A stretch of 64,000 nt of DNA from Tethya wilhelma (GCA_964030475.1 CAXIPT010000003.1:6764511-6828510), one strand, 5' to 3'; shown: positions 1 to 14,449, numbered from the stretch's first letter. Numbers and translations: made by a program. The notes: generated by a model from the sequence alone, not told the origin.

Positions 1-68
1 ACGCTTACTGAGCTAACATGCATGGGACAGAGAATCACTGATAGGGTTGGCAACTGGCTGTTGGACAG
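1..68 (+). pseudogene. DNAAF5 exon fragment carrying an internal inversion
   Basis: The right end reads VGNWLLDR in sense orientation and is followed by a splice donor (gtacc), matching the DNAAF5 exon that ends in a Trp-Leu-Leu segment. The preceding ~45 bases are the antisense of the middle of the same exon, which is present intact at 21336-21470 on the minus strand. The same rearranged structure occurs at 7562-7713, so the two copies derive from one inverted ancestor. It cannot encode the HEAT-repeat segment and is judged a relic. Confidence 0.7.
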
Positions 69-394
69 GTACCATATCTTAACATAGTTATGGGATTGTG
101 ATACAGTAGCTAGAGAATGAAACTTTGTGTATCAAACTTTTACTTTGGTTAGCCTTACCTAAAATTGATGTCCATGGCTATGTATTGACCTTGTGCAATG
201 CATTGAGAGTCCATGTATATCTACTTGGTACATTTCTGTTGCAAACAAAAATGTCTAGCTTGGTCACAAATGATATGATTCATCACAAAATATGATATGC
301 CATCACTATTAGCCCATACATAGCTTTCCCTACTTAAGTCAGTTGTTAACAACATGCATACAGTTTGAATGTGAAAATTTTATGTTCCATCATT

Positions 395-1175
395 TTACAA
401 TCGACGGATTCTGTCGTACTTTGGTTCTAAGTTTTCAAGTGAAGCATATTCAGGTTGTTTGGTGTTCTGTACTTCATCATAGTCCCCTCCATACACTGGG
501 TTGTCTAGCTCACGCTCATTACCATGTACAGTTGGCTCAGACCTGAAAAAATATGTATAGGCCATAGTCAACATAATTGTTTTGTTGGGGAATGCAGTGG
601 AATCCCAGGATTACTCTTTATTTCATTCATCAAAGGATTCCATTGATTGTTTGAGCATTCACGTATCAACTGTTATTGCTCATGAATCTCGCTGACTCAG
701 CAATGGGGAACTAGTGTCATCCCTCCCATACTCAAGATTATAAGTGATAATTATTTGTTTCGACATTTTAATTGATCATTACCAAGTACGTAATTTATAC
801 TAACATCATGTAAGTGTTGGGTATTATTTTCATACTGGTGTAGTGCTGTTCCATGCAACAGTTCACTAAGCACCAGCCCTACTAAGCCCTTCTCTCTCCT
901 CTTGTAACCTACTCTTGTTTGTTGGTGGTGTCTCTCCCAGTGGCGGTGCTCCTCCTCACCATGATGACACAGCCTACGATGACAGCCACCAGAGCCATCA
1001 GCAGTACTCCTGAGACCACTCCCAACACAGCCACTGCTGCCACCAGTGACCCAGACCCTGTGTCCTGTTGACCTTTTGGTCCCTGACTGGCTGTAGAATT
1101 GATTGCTGTAACAGTAACAATATACATGGCATAATCATTACCAGTGTCTTTCTTGGAAATGCCAATACAATATGA
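395..1175 (-). CDS. SRCR-type receptor 3' end: TM exon and ITAM-like tail exon (partial, cut by contig join)
   Basis: Two minus-strand exons are visible. The TM exon (1175..913) encodes a membrane-proximal VTVTAIN segment, a long hydrophobic helix rich in Val, Leu and Ala, then a basic VRRS stop-transfer. The tail exon (542..395) ends at TAA and carries NPVY, YDEV, YASL and YDRI. The donor gtaggt (phase 2) joins in frame to the tail. The pair is nearly identical to the last two exons of the complete receptor at 8050-10574. Upstream SRCR exons are absent because the sequence stops at the N at 1176. The whole 1-1175 contig resembles 7650-8800, so it may be an allele or an unmerged overlap rather than a separate gene. 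Confidence 0.75.
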
Positions 1176-1200
1176 NCAGTCAAATGCTGTGAGCTGATAG

Positions 1201-3024
1201 GCTATTATGTTCCCCCTGAGGTGTGGTGTAAGCTGGTCCTCCCAGCAGTCAGAACCAGTGCTGGTTGTCTAGTGAGTGGCAGTGACCAGGTGAGCAGTGT
1301 GGCTGTGGGGCCTGTTCAGTGCACCAGTTGTCTCAGAGTCCTGACAGCTCTGGTGAAGGGAGCTAAGCAAGACCTCCTCAAACCACACATGAAGGTGAGT
1401 ATAAGTATTCATATGTACATTGAGACGTAGCTTGCCATGCGCACACTCTGACTAACATTGACTGCTTGTGGTCATTATTCATCCTTCACTCCTCACCATT
1501 GAAGGGGATAACTCATTGTCTTGCTGAGCCTGAACTGAGCCAAACGGAGCACCTCCCTCTACTCCAACAGCTCCTGCTAGCTGTCTCCATAGCAACAACT
1601 GCCTCAGAGGACCCTTGTTCTGAGCATAGCCTGAAACTGTTCACTGTCTTATTGAGACTGTCAGCTTCATCTCATGCCGGGCAACTTGGAGAGGAGGTAC
1701 AGGCCTATGTGTGTCTGTGTGTCTGTAAAATATGGCACATTTTGTGTTAGTGATATTTGATGGTGATAGATGATGTACTATGGCAAGTCTCAATGAGTTG
1801 ATTCAATCCCTTTAGATAAATAGAGTGATGGTACAACTGGCCACCTCTCAAGGTCTTCAGGACACACAGGCTCTCTATCAAGCTCACTCTAAAGACATCC
1901 TCTCTGAAATAAAGGTGTGCAGTCATGACTTTACTAGCTATCCACAGTGGTAGCCATGGTTTCTCTGCTCTCACTCAGAGTAGCTACAAGTCCTGGAGTG
2001 TCTATTCCTCAGAGTGTGGTCTCTTCAGCAGTCTCTTGTCAGGGGCAGGAGGAGTGATAGGACAGCTGCTGGATGATGTCATCCCCATTCTAGTGTCCTG
2101 TCTTAACCCTGATGGTGACCCTGAGCTGAGACTACAGTGAGTAACTTTTAGTATGATTCATATTTCTTGTAATTATACATTTAGCTATGATATTATGTCT
2201 ATTTTGGGGGGTGTATTGGATTAGAATGCTAATTTGGGAAATCTACCAACTTGCTATTGAGTAACAGTTTAAATTTGTGCTAACACAATGCTTTGTTTTT
2301 ATCTTTACCAAATTTTTTTCACTCATCGTTTCTATCCATACCCTCACCTCTAGTTTCATTTCTCTCCTGATTCGTCTCCTGGTGGATGCCCCCAGGACAG
2401 TCAACTCCCAACAGCAGTTCTCACCATTTGCTAGTCGTGTAGTGACTGACATAGTCCTTCCCAACACTGTGTGGAGAGGTGGAAGGTCAGATCTCATATA
2501 GCCATAATTAGAGATATGTTGTCCAACCAGAAGCTTTATGAGTCTCAGCTTAAGAGCTGCTGTAAACCTTGTAATGTTCCTTGTCTCTTATAGACAACAA
2601 GTTAAAATTGTGGTGTGTTCTATACATACAATTTTGATGATGTATCTGTTTTAAATGGTATAGTAAGCCTCAGTGGTCTCTTGAATATTTTTCATTGCAG
2701 GACAGCTGCTGCCATTCGCACTGCATCAATGACGTGCTTACAGGCTCTTCTCCAGTCCAATCTTCTCACCAGAGAACAAGTGAACCAACTCCTTCCTGAC
2801 ATGTTACCAAAGGTGTGGTGTCTGTATATAGTTGGTTGCAATCAATGGAGAGTCTATTTACAGTGTCTACTGTTTCAGGTTGTATCCTGTCTGGATGATG
2901 ACAACCAATCTACCAGACTAGTGTCTTGTAAAGTACTACAGCTTCTCTTCTCGCTGAAACCAAGTACATTAGATGGTATGTTAGTTGTTATTGATGTGTG
3001 CTATAGTCGCCATTCCCAGCCGGT

Positions 3025-3119
<95 letters not shown>

Positions 3120-3442
3120 NNNNNNNNNNNNNNNNNNNNNNNNNNNNNNNNNNNNNNNNNNNNNNNNNNNNNNNNNNNNNNNNNNNNNNNNNNNNNNNNN
3201 NNNNNNNNNNNNNNNNNNNNNNNNNNNNNNNNNNNNNNNNNNNNNNNNNNNNNNNNNNNNNNNNNNNNNNNNNNNNNNNNNNNNNNNNNNNNNNNNNNNN
3301 NNNNNNNNNNNNNNNNNNNNNNNNNNNNNNNNNNNNNNNNNNNNNNNNNNNNNNNNNNNNNNNNNNNNNNNNNNNNNNNNNNNNNNNNNNNNNNNNNNNN
3401 NNNNNNNNNNNNNNNNNNNNNNNNNNNNNNNNNNNNNNNTGT

Positions 3443-3484
<42 letters not shown>

Positions 3485-4080
3485 TGCCAAGAAGTAACAC
3501 TGTATCCACGAGACTTACGATTCTATACTAAATTAATTCAGTGCTTTTCCTGAAGAGTATGATAAGGATCTCTATCGAGCTCACTCTGAGGCCATTTTCA
3601 AAGGTCTACTGATCCATTTGGACGATCCATCATCAGCAATACAGGTAAACACTGTAGGATAGTGAGTAGTCACTAAATATAGTACATATTACTGCAATTA
3701 ATTGCCTTCACAACTTTTCCCTACTTTATATCTTGGTCTTTATGTTGTGGGGGGTGTACACCTACATACTAGGTGATGTGCATTAGTTAGGTTAGGTTGT
3801 TATGTTTCATTGATCTTGTAGGATGCAGTACTGGTGGTGCTCAAACAAGCTTCCAAATTGAACAAAGCTCTTCTACGTCAGCAAGTTGAGGAGGTCAAAC
3901 ACAAACACAGAACTATGAAGTGAGTGAAACTTCATGTATAGCTAATAGATATTTGTTAGTCTCCTGCCCTGGAAACGAGGCTAGGTATTTGTTACTGTTA
4001 CAGTACTGCATGTGAAGTATATATATGTTTTTGTTTTCAGATATTGTGATGAACTTCTGCAATTCATTGAACACCAATAG
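1201..4080 (+). CDS. DNAAF5: Dynein axonemal assembly factor 5 (HEATR2), C-terminal half
   Basis: HEAT-repeat protein acting in the cytoplasm to pre-assemble axonemal dynein arms, expected for ciliated choanocytes and larvae. Ten exons can be read: 1201-1394, 1505-1696, 1816-1914, 1979-2136, 2354-2485, 2701-2812, 2879-2975, 3542-3644, 3822-3919, 4041-4080 (TAG). Family hallmarks are RTAAAIRTA, CLDDDNQSTRLVSC, LLIHLDDPSSAIQDAVL and VKHKHRTMKYCDELLQ, which follow the human DNAAF5 C-terminus as I recall it. Splice phases agree across all junctions except 2975 (phase 1) to 3542 (phase 2). At least one exon is therefore missing, probably in the gap at 3120-3439. About 408 codons are seen of roughly 850 in the family. 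The N-terminal half is absent, as the contig begins at 1177. Confidence 0.9.
3029..3484. repeat. (GT)n microsatellite enclosing a sized assembly gap (3120-3439)
   Basis: About 90 bp of GT repeat precede 320 Ns and about 45 bp follow. Open frames here (Cys-Val and Thr-His repeats) are artefacts of the repeat. The gap lies in a DNAAF5 intron that, from splice phases, should also contain one exon. Confidence 0.95.
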
Positions 4081-4732
4081 CTAAAATTAATACACCTGGC
4101 TTATTGCTGTAATTGAAGAAGTGTAGCTAATTGTTAGAAGTGATGTTTTACCTTCTTATGTGGCTTTCTTGGTCGGCTCATGTCTGTAATAGCAACAACA
4201 TGTATGCTTCACTTGTACTATTTGTTATGATGATCTATTTAAAACAAGTCATTTTAGCAACCATTTGAAAATCTTTACTTCTTTAGGACTATAGGATTGT
4301 TGTTTTCATAAATTTGCTTGTTTGCCTCTTTATTATAAGAGTTTCAGTTCCTTAATTGTACAGCTAACCATTTTGCTTTCTCCGTAAATCACTGTTCTTC
4401 TCCTTCAAGTGTCTGTCTCCATACCACTCGTAGAAAACATAGAGTCTAGATTTTCTTGATAAAGTCAAAATCTAAACGTTGGAGTGGCATCCATTAGCTA
4501 CATGGTCCATGCCCAATGCCTGTAAGGATACCAAGAAGGTGGATAAAGCAGGTAGTTTCCTCTTGCAGGCAGAGTACCATACTACATACATGCAGTATCT
4601 CAAAATGGTTGCCCAACAGCTCAAGGTGCACCAGTAATGGTCTATACTACTCAAGGTAGAGATTACAGAAGAGACAAGTTGAAGGGATGTTTAAGTGGGT
4701 CAGAGCAGTTGATTATGCCTTTTTCTCTACAG
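4081..4732. other. DNAAF5 3' flank, no gene recognised
   Basis: AT-rich sequence after the DNAAF5 stop. No coding exon or clear transposon end was recognised. Confidence 0.5.
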
Positions 4733-5094
4733 GAGAGTTGCAAATGCAGTGCTATGTTAGCTGAATCCATATCAGCAGCCTTATACCAGCAGTCAGAATC
4801 TTTGGCCAAGCCTTTACTCCAATTAATGACTCACCAGCACTCTAAAGTCAGAGTGGCATGTATCAAGGTAGGCCCTGTCTACTCTACAATCAGTTCACTG
4901 CATGTACATGTACCCACATATCCTCTATTACCTAATTGTACTCTCAGAGTATAAATGTTACATTGCTGATAACATAATTACATTGGCGTTTCTTCCCTTG
5001 TAGGCCTTTGGTACAACTGTCTGCTATGGCTCATCCAACAGCTCAGTGAGATGCTGATCTCATTGACAACTGGCTGTTAGACCTTCCTGACAGG
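4733..5094 (+). pseudogene. DNAAF5 upstream-exon fragment (second copy)
   Basis: Exon 4733-4867 is open and reads ESCKCSAMLAESIS, then THQHSKVRVACIK up to a gtaggc donor. This is the conserved HQH-K-VRVA region N-terminal to the part found at 1201-4080. The next exon (5005-5094) begins AFGTTVCYGSS, then meets an in-frame TGA and lacks most of its middle compared with the intact copy at 21336-21470, though WLLDLPDR and a donor survive. It lies downstream of the DNAAF5 stop and so cannot belong to that gene. I read it as a decaying duplicate. Confidence 0.75.
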
Positions 5095-5371
5095 TATGTG
5101 TCTTACATGACTTTTCTAAGCTAATGATTAGGTCTAGAAGAATAAAATTAATATTTTAGTAGTTGGATGCATTGGGCCTGGGGATTATATGAATAGCCAT
5201 CTAGTTTGGTGACCCTTACCTAAAGTGTGGTTCTATTTTTCTTGATCACACGACTTAAGACTTGCTATGATTAATTGTGTATATATCCCTACACTAGTAT
5301 AGCAGGTATAGATTACAGTAAAGATATTGGTCCTTCTGCACATATTGTTTAGCTTGTAAATACATACAGGC

Positions 5372-5471
5372 TAGCCTCGTTCCCAGGCTCCTCCCTCACA
5401 TATAGCCTTGTTGCCAGGCTCCTCCCTCGCGTATATTTTCTTCGCGAGGGAAGAGCCTGGCAACGAGGCTA
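5372..5471. mobile_element. 100-bp foldback MITE (TAGCCTCG family) with perfect 9-bp target duplication
   Basis: The element starts tagcctcgttcccaggctc and ends with its complement ending cgaggcta. It is flanked on both sides by catacaggc (5363-5371 and 5472-5480). A 9-bp duplication with long, nearly self-complementary ends is typical of Mutator-like elements. There is no coding capacity. Confidence 0.85.
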
Positions 5472-5622
5472 CATACAGGCTACATTTAACATCCAAAATC
5501 TTTTTAACTCTAGAGCCAGATAAAATACTAGGCAAAAACTGTTTCTCCGTAAAATCCAGCAATAAATTTGTTTGTTTGCCTAAAAATCAGTGAAAACGTT
5601 TGAACACATTTTCCTTGGAATA

Positions 5623-5768
5623 TTATATATGAATGCTGTAATACTTTGGCTCTAAACTATCGGGTGAAGCATATTCTGGTTGTTCAGTGCTCTGTTTGTC
5701 ATCAAGGTTTTCTCCATACAATGGGTTGTCCAGCTCACGCTCATAATCATCTTCTGTTTGGTTATACC
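5623..5768 (-). pseudogene. Orphan SRCR-receptor tail exon, diverged
   Basis: From an acceptor at about 5769 the minus strand reads open to TAA at 5625..5623, with ERELDNPLYGENLDD, then EYASPDSLEPKYYSI. It is homologous to the tail exons at 395-542 and 8050-8197. The first ITAM-like half is changed from YASL to YASP. No TM or SRCR exon lies upstream within 2 kb; a transposon occupies that position instead. The exon is open but isolated, so it is probably a relic. Confidence 0.65.
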
Positions 5769-5795
5769 TGTATCCGGAGGAAAGGTTAGGCCATA

Positions 5796-6300
5796 TTCAG
5801 CACAGTATCATACGTACGGTAGTACGTATAGTAGGAATGGGCCGACTGCCCCATAGACACAATACAAAATGTTGGTCACTATAAAAGTCTAGTCAAACGA
5901 AATTAAACCTTCAAAGTTAGTCAGGGGCTCTCACTCACAGATTATCAACTGCATGCAAGGCTTAAAACACACAAAAAGTTTCCTCAGCATTCGTAGAGAG
6001 TGCTAGTGGGAAGCAACAATAGTGCCATTTTTGTTCTCTAACATACTTCCTTCCTAACTGACTTACTTGAAAACGATTTCCAGAGAACCAGAATGTGTTG
6101 AACCAACTTTGACAGCACAAAGTAAGTCTTGTTCATGGGTGATTCATGGTTCATTCCTAGATACTCGTTTTGATCGTGCACAAATAGGCCTAAACAAAAA
6201 CTAGAAAGCTTTGAAACTTAGTATATAAATTCATGTACTTCAATTCAGCCATCTTTGCAGTCTGAGTTCAAAGGTCATTATCTATCCTCTTGGCATTATG
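5796..6300 (-). mobile_element. Internal-deletion derivative of the ORF-bearing transposon at 61118-62768
   Basis: 5796-6050 resembles the complement of about 62420-62680 (atcatacgtac..gtagtacgtatag, gggccgactg..ccatagacac). 6055-6300 resembles the complement of about 61215-61460. The ORF between these parts is missing. Copies of both ends without the middle are the usual form of a non-autonomous derivative. Confidence 0.7.
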
Positions 6301-6337
6301 CGCATGCGCATTAGCTTCCTTGAAAAAAGTGAATGAA

Positions 6338-6752
6338 CAAGTAGTAAAAATTTCAAAAAATAAGTGGTATAGGAATGGGCAGTGCTATAATAAGTATTGG
6401 AACAAGGCATGCCTCATTTTCGGCACATGACTACTTCATTTTTTATACTCAACTCTTGGCTGGCAGTCCAGTTTATTACAATAAGTTACCTATTTGTTAT
6501 AATGAGTTTGCTCAACTGCTTAGCCTGCTGATTACAAAGTAGGAATTTGAACCAGTGCAATAGCTAAGGCACTGAAAAAAATTATTATTGTACAGATCAT
6601 TGCATGCATTTACGACACTTAGGATCCTTATGAGGGATCAAAGAATAAAAATGAAGTAGTCATGTGCCGAAAATGATGCATGCCTTGTTCCAATACTTTT
6701 TAACGCACTGCCCATTCCTACACTACTTATTTTTTGAAATTTTTACTACTTG
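6338..6752. mobile_element. Non-autonomous DNA transposon with ~105-bp terminal inverted repeats
   Basis: Left end: caagtagtaaaaatttcaaa, continuing through aggaatgggcagtgct and ttcggcacatgactacttca. The right end is its near-exact complement, ending ttttactacttg. Interior ~200 bp, no ORF. Single ends of the family recur near 7395-7500, 20465-20520 and 33298-33393. Target duplication not determined. Confidence 0.8.
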
Positions 6753-7079
6753 TAATAATCTATGGTAAGGAGAGTACTCTCCTTAATGTTAGGGACTGTG
6801 GATATTATCTAAACAGAGATTGCAATGATTGTTGAATGTTCATATAGTTGTACACCATACTGTTTGGTATAGCTTTTGTGTCCCACTGATAATGTACTCG
6901 ACTACGTAAGCAGTATGCATGTTAGTCTTCATCAGGAAAGATGTCACAATATAGAATTTTTTTTCTTGGAGACCTTCTCTACCCTTGTAGTCCATTTAAT
7001 ACAGATATGAAGGCTCTGAAATCCCCCCCTTTAAGTTAGATCCCCCCCCCCTTTCTAGTAACTATGCATGTCTCTGNTC

Positions 7080-7500
7080 CTTCCTTCCTTCCTAACTGAC
7101 TTACTTGAACGCGATTTCCAGACAAACAAAAGGCATTGAGCCAACTTTGACCATATAGTGGGACTTCATTTGATGCACAGTACGTCCTTTTCGACTCGAT
7201 TGCTGGCGAAAAGGCAGCAAACAAATCTAGGCAGCTTTGAAACTCTCGATATAAAATACTGTACTTTTTATTTAGCCTATTGACATAGGTAAAGGTCATC
7301 AATATACCACGTGGTTGCATCAATCAATCAATATTCATCATGAGCCAAATGGCTGATAATGGTCAGTGGACCAAAGTGGCCAAGCCTCATGAAAATGAAG
7401 TAGTCATGTGCCGAAATTCAGAGACTTGCCTTGTTTCATTGCTTTTTACCGCACTGCCCATTCCTACACTTCTCATTTTTATAAAATTTTTATTATACTT
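7080..7500. mobile_element. Fragments of two transposon families
   Basis: 7080-7290 is a diverged copy of the 6055-6300 segment (cttccttcctaactgactta.. then gctttgaaact). 7395-7500 is a single end of the 6338-6752 family. The poly-C tracts at 7021-7060 sit just before the contig join at 7077. Confidence 0.6.
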
Positions 7501-7561
7501 GTACAACTATATTCTCAGTTACATTTTTAATCAAATACATCGACATCCCCTCTCTTTTGTA

Positions 7562-7713
7562 GGCATTTGGTGCCATGGTGCAACTCTCCGCTAGGGCTAA
7601 CCCAACCCAGTGACATCAACCAGGCAGGATCTCACTGATGAAGTAGAGTTACACGCTTGCTGAGCTATCATGGACAGAGAATCACTGATAGGGTTGGCAA
7701 CTGGCTGTTAGAC
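7562..7713 (+). pseudogene. DNAAF5 exon with an ~85-bp internal inversion
   Basis: The sense exon start (gcatttggtgc.. ctaacccaaccc) and sense exon end (caactggctgttagacag followed by gta) flank a block that is antisense to the exon middle. Reverse-complemented, the block reads ISDSLSMIAQQ, then SSVRSCLVDV, matching the intact exon at 21336-21470. The inversion destroys the reading frame. Both splice sites remain. Confidence 0.75.
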
Positions 7714-8049
7714 AGGTACAGTATCTTAATATAGTTATGGGATTGTGATACAGTAGCTAGAGAATGAAACTTTGTGTATCAAAGTTTACTTTGGTAACCC
7801 TTACGTAAATCTTGATGTCCTTGGCTATGTATTGACCTTGCGCAATGCATTGAGAGTTCATGTATATCTACTTGGTAATACTACTTACATTTCTTTCTGT
7901 TACAAAGAAAAATGTCTAGCTTATTCACATATGATATGATTCATCACAAAAATTAATATGATATACCATCACTATTAGCCCATACATAGCTTTCCCTACT
8001 GAAGTTAGTTACATACAGTTTGAACGTGAAAATTTTATGGTCCATCATT

Positions 8050-10574
<2,525 letters not shown>

Positions 10575-11119
10575 TTTAACAAATTAGCTAACATAACACA
10601 CTCAACTTTTACTTCCTGTTTCTACTACCTGTAGCTGTGGGTCTGTTTCCTTGTGTTGGTTTCCTGTTATAATGATACTGAGACCAGTGCCTTGTTTATA
10701 TAGTTTAGGGCCTATTCAGTCTGTAGCTAGTGGCCTTGGATTGCATGTGTTTGTGTGTACAGTACCAACTTGAGGAAAGGTCTCCTGCCTTCTCATGTCA
10801 TATAGTATGTTGGTTTTTAGCTTCCTTTAGGGATTGTAAATTTACCTAGGAATGGCTTGCATTGATTGAGGTGTGTGCACAATGACTGTTTCTAAACAGT
10901 AACTATAAGTATTATAATACACATAGCTGAGAAAGACAAGGGCCAGGGAAGGGGAGATTTAGATAGTAGTTGTAAGCTATGGGTTTCATGCAGAGCAGGT
11001 TTCATGCTTGCAGTGTCATGCAATTATTCAATTATTGAAACTCTTATTATTCTTTGATCTGAACAGTCTAAGAAATTTTCTAAATACATCAAAACAGTTT
11101 TTATTACATTAGATGTTTC
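10575..11119. other. 5' flank of gene B
   Basis: No exon seen. The first ~250 bp (cacaactcaa.., cttcctgtttctacta, gtgttggtttcctgttata) resembles the flanks of genes C (25790-25880) and D (28520-28650), so the receptor promoters were probably duplicated with the genes. Confidence 0.5.
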
Positions 11120-11175
11120 TAGCCTCATACCCAGGCCACTCCCTCTTTTAGTGTAGTGGCCTGGGTACAAGGCTA
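11120..11175. mobile_element. 56-bp foldback MITE (TAGCCTC family)
   Basis: Begins tagcctcatacccaggccac and ends gtggcctgggtacaaggcta: a nearly complete hairpin. Related copies lie at 22982-23060 and 26179-26252. No clear target duplication. Confidence 0.7.
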
Positions 11176-11898
11176 GATTCTCACTTGTGTACACATTCAT
11201 TCACATTTATTATTATACGCTAGTAGTTGTAAGTTCACCACAAATATTTGCGTGCTTAGTCTTTGTTCTCCAATGTCTCCTCCATATCCTTGTTCCCAGG
11301 CCTAGCTTCCCCTCTTCATGTATATTATCAAAGAAACTATTCTTGACGAAGGAGGCTGGGAACAAAACTATCTCTTCCCTAGCTGCTCTAGTCCTCTCAG
11401 TTGCTTTATTCTCTATAATCTGTGATGTCACCCATCATATCCAGGCTGTCCTGAATGGACTCTACAAGGCCTGTCAAGATCTTAAGATAACCGTTGTAAA
11501 TCAGGTCAGTAGCAACTGGGATAGTCAACTAATGGTTTCCACTGTTACACATATTGGTAGGACAGTAGTTGTTACCTGGTCCTACAAATGTGTTTTTGTG
11601 TTTATTTCAGAGTTACTCTACATGCACTCATTCCCCTGGCCTAGTTTCCCTTATAGGTCACATACCCCATAATTGGGGTGTAATTATTAGCTGTAAAGGT
11701 CTTGGATTTGTGTTGCTCTGTGGTGTGACGGTGTGTGACTTCCACTCATTTTTTTATTCCCACTAATTGTGCACTAATGAGGCTTGACAACAGTGTCTGT
11801 GTGAACTCCCTGATACCTTCAATACACATGTGGTCTATGTACATGTGTGAAGTAATTGTAGGAATGATTGTAACAATCCAGAGTAAATCCATGGTTAA

Positions 11899-12283
11899 AG
11901 GCGCAGTCGCACGGAAGTAATTACGGCGCCATTTTTTTTTTAATTCCGGGCCCAAAAATCAAAAACTCAATCTGATTGGTTGAAATACGTCATTGGAATG
12001 TAATTATTTCGCACAGTTAGGAAGAATCGCATATTATTTGTCCACATGTTTGTGATCGAGAACGCGTAGATTTAGCATTGAAAACCGGTGCAGTTAGAAA
12101 AAAAAGTAGCTGGGTAAGCTAGCAAACTAGCGATCTGTAATACTAGAGCTTTTCATGAGCATTGGCAGTATTTGAAGAGCGTGGAGACTCATATTAGCGC
12201 TGGTCTATATTCTGCGCGCAGGAATTAAGTGCAAAATACAGCTTCATTACGTCACGTAAATTTACTTCCATGCGACTGCGCCT
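11899..12283. mobile_element. 385-bp TTAA-flanked MITE (piggyBac-like target), with empty sites in the window
   Basis: Ends are aggcgcagtcgcacggaagt and the complement acttccatgcgactgcgcct, each flanked by TTAA (11895-11898 and 12284-12287). Homologous copies at 27050-27070 (+) and 22165-22185 (complement) read atggttaatgtcc with one TTAA and no insert. That shows a clean insertion with target duplication. TTAA is the piggyBac target. No transposase inside. Confidence 0.88.
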
Positions 12284-13270
12284 TTAATGTCCAAATAATT
12301 AATATAAGATATAATATAATTCTTTTTGAATTACTACCATATGCACATAAGAAATAGTGATTTTCTTTGAATTGCATGTCAACACCATACATGAAATACT
12401 ACTAGGATGTGCACGAGTGACGTCCTAAAGTACAGTCAACTCATTTACACACATACACACAAACACAAACACTGCATGTGGTGCCAGTAGTACACTATAG
12501 TTACAATCAATAGAGAGTGTGTTAACAGTGTCTGCTGTTTCAGGTTGTGTCTTGTCTGGATGATGACAACCAATCTACCAGACTAGTGTCTTGTAAAGTA
12601 CTACAGCTTCTCTTCTCACTGAAACCAAGCACATTAGATGGTATGTTAGTTGGCACTGATTGGATTCTGAGTACATGTGTGCGCTTTGGTAACATATAGC
12701 TTACATTCCCAGCTACCCTGTGACTGTTTGTAAGACTTTGTGGGATTAGGATAGCTACAATAAACATGTGTGTACTGACAGTGTTTGTTTGGTATTCATG
12801 TTATTTGTGTGTGTGTTTACTTGTATTGCATACTAGACATTCAAGTTAGAGTACTACATTGCCTTCCTGAAGAGTGTGATAAGGATCTGCTCACTCTGAG
12901 GCCTTTTTCGAAGGTTTACTGATCCATTTATAGTTTATCCATCATCAGCAATACAGGTGAATACTATTGCTGGGGTAGTGAGTCAGACTGAATACAGTGT
13001 TACCTGCTACACACCGATTGTATCTGACTCAAGTTATAGAATTCACTTGTATAGCCAACCTTGTAATTAAACCAAGAATTTCCAAGCATCATTCTGCCGT
13101 ATTGTCTGTAATTCATCTAGACTAACTATTGTAGCAATTAAGGATATCCCTGGCACAAAACAGTTAGTTTCCTTGTACAGGCAAAAATTCCCATTATAAT
13201 TACGTACACATGTAGAATAGTTTACAGCTTATTGTAAAGTTATTAATTGTAGTCGCACCATGTCAGTATT

Positions 13271-13455
13271 TCAGTTTGTTTCATACACCAACTCCTACTC
13301 TGATACAACTGTGTAGCTAGGGTTGTCAGTAAGATCACAGTCTCTCCTCTCATTGTGATCTTGATGTGTTGTGTTGTATCACTCATTATCCTTCATTTCA
13401 TATTCAGTAGTGTGAGGGTTTGTGGCATCTTTTTGAGTAGTAGAAATGTTTTCAC
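13271..13455 (-). pseudogene. SRCR-receptor tail exon relic (ITIM-type tail)
   Basis: The minus strand reads DATNPHTTEYEMKDNE, then TGA where the intact tail at 16826-17051 has a codon. Later NPSYTVV is recognisable, followed by a second in-frame stop. Homologous to the receptor tails at 16.8 kb and 34.7 kb, but cannot encode them. Confidence 0.75.
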
Positions 13456-14389
13456 ATTCATGCTCACATGTAGTGTCAATTACAATTATTGCATGAGTAG
13501 TCTGGGGAATTTGTAAACAGTGTATCGATCAGGACATGCAGTTATACTGTATACAATAGAGGGTTCTCACATATTAACACTTTCATTTCACTTTTCGTTG
13601 TAGTTAAAATTTTCAACACATTTGCATGTATATAGTCCCTGTTCTCCCATGTGTGTCCCTCCTCCATACCCTCGTTCCCAGGCCTTCTCCCTGCCTGCAT
13701 GAGAACAAGGATATCTCCTCCCTGCTCTAGTCCTCTCAGTTGCTCTACTCTCTTCTCTATCATCTTGAAGATCATGTCACCCATCACATCCAGGCTGTCC
13801 TCAATAGATTCTACAAGGCCTGTCAAGATGATGAACAAACTGTTGAGATCAGGTTAGCAGCAGTGTACAATGTAATGTACACGTTGGTGGAACAGTATAG
13901 TTATTAACAACTTTCACAAGTACGTAAAATAAAATTAGGTGTTCCAAGTTATGCTAGCTGTGTAGTAACTGTACATTTACACATTCCCTCCAAGCCCTAG
14001 CTCCCCGTCTTGTTTCATTGGCCAACAGTAGAGTATGTGAATATGTAAAGGTGTTGGATGATGTGTTGCTGTGTGGTGTGGGAGTGGGTGACTTCCTCTT
14101 ATGTTTTTCATTTTATTCTATTATCGTGCACTAATGAGGCTTTACGATAGTATCTGCATGTGTGAGCCCTGATACCTTCAATATATACACTGTGGTATGT
14201 GTGTTGGAGTAATGGTAGGAATTGATTTGAGAATTCCAGCTGATTAAATCAAAAATGTATTATACTAGAATGTGCACAAGTGACATTCCAAATCCTTGTA
14301 AAAGTACAGACANTAATTATCTGGACATTAACCATGCATTTACTCTGGATTGTTATGATCACTCCTACAATTACTTCATGCACACACGC

Positions 14390-14449
14390 ACACACACATG
14401 CACACGCACAGGCACACGCACACACGCGCATGTGCAAACACGCGCATGT

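Noticed and set aside
2615..3531. Long open frames of Cys-Val or Thr-His repeats around 3.0-3.5 kb
   Set aside because: Created by the GT microsatellite and the run of Ns; not protein-coding. The same applies to the CA/GT frames at 14.3, 22.2, 27.0, 44.2 and 49.9 kb.
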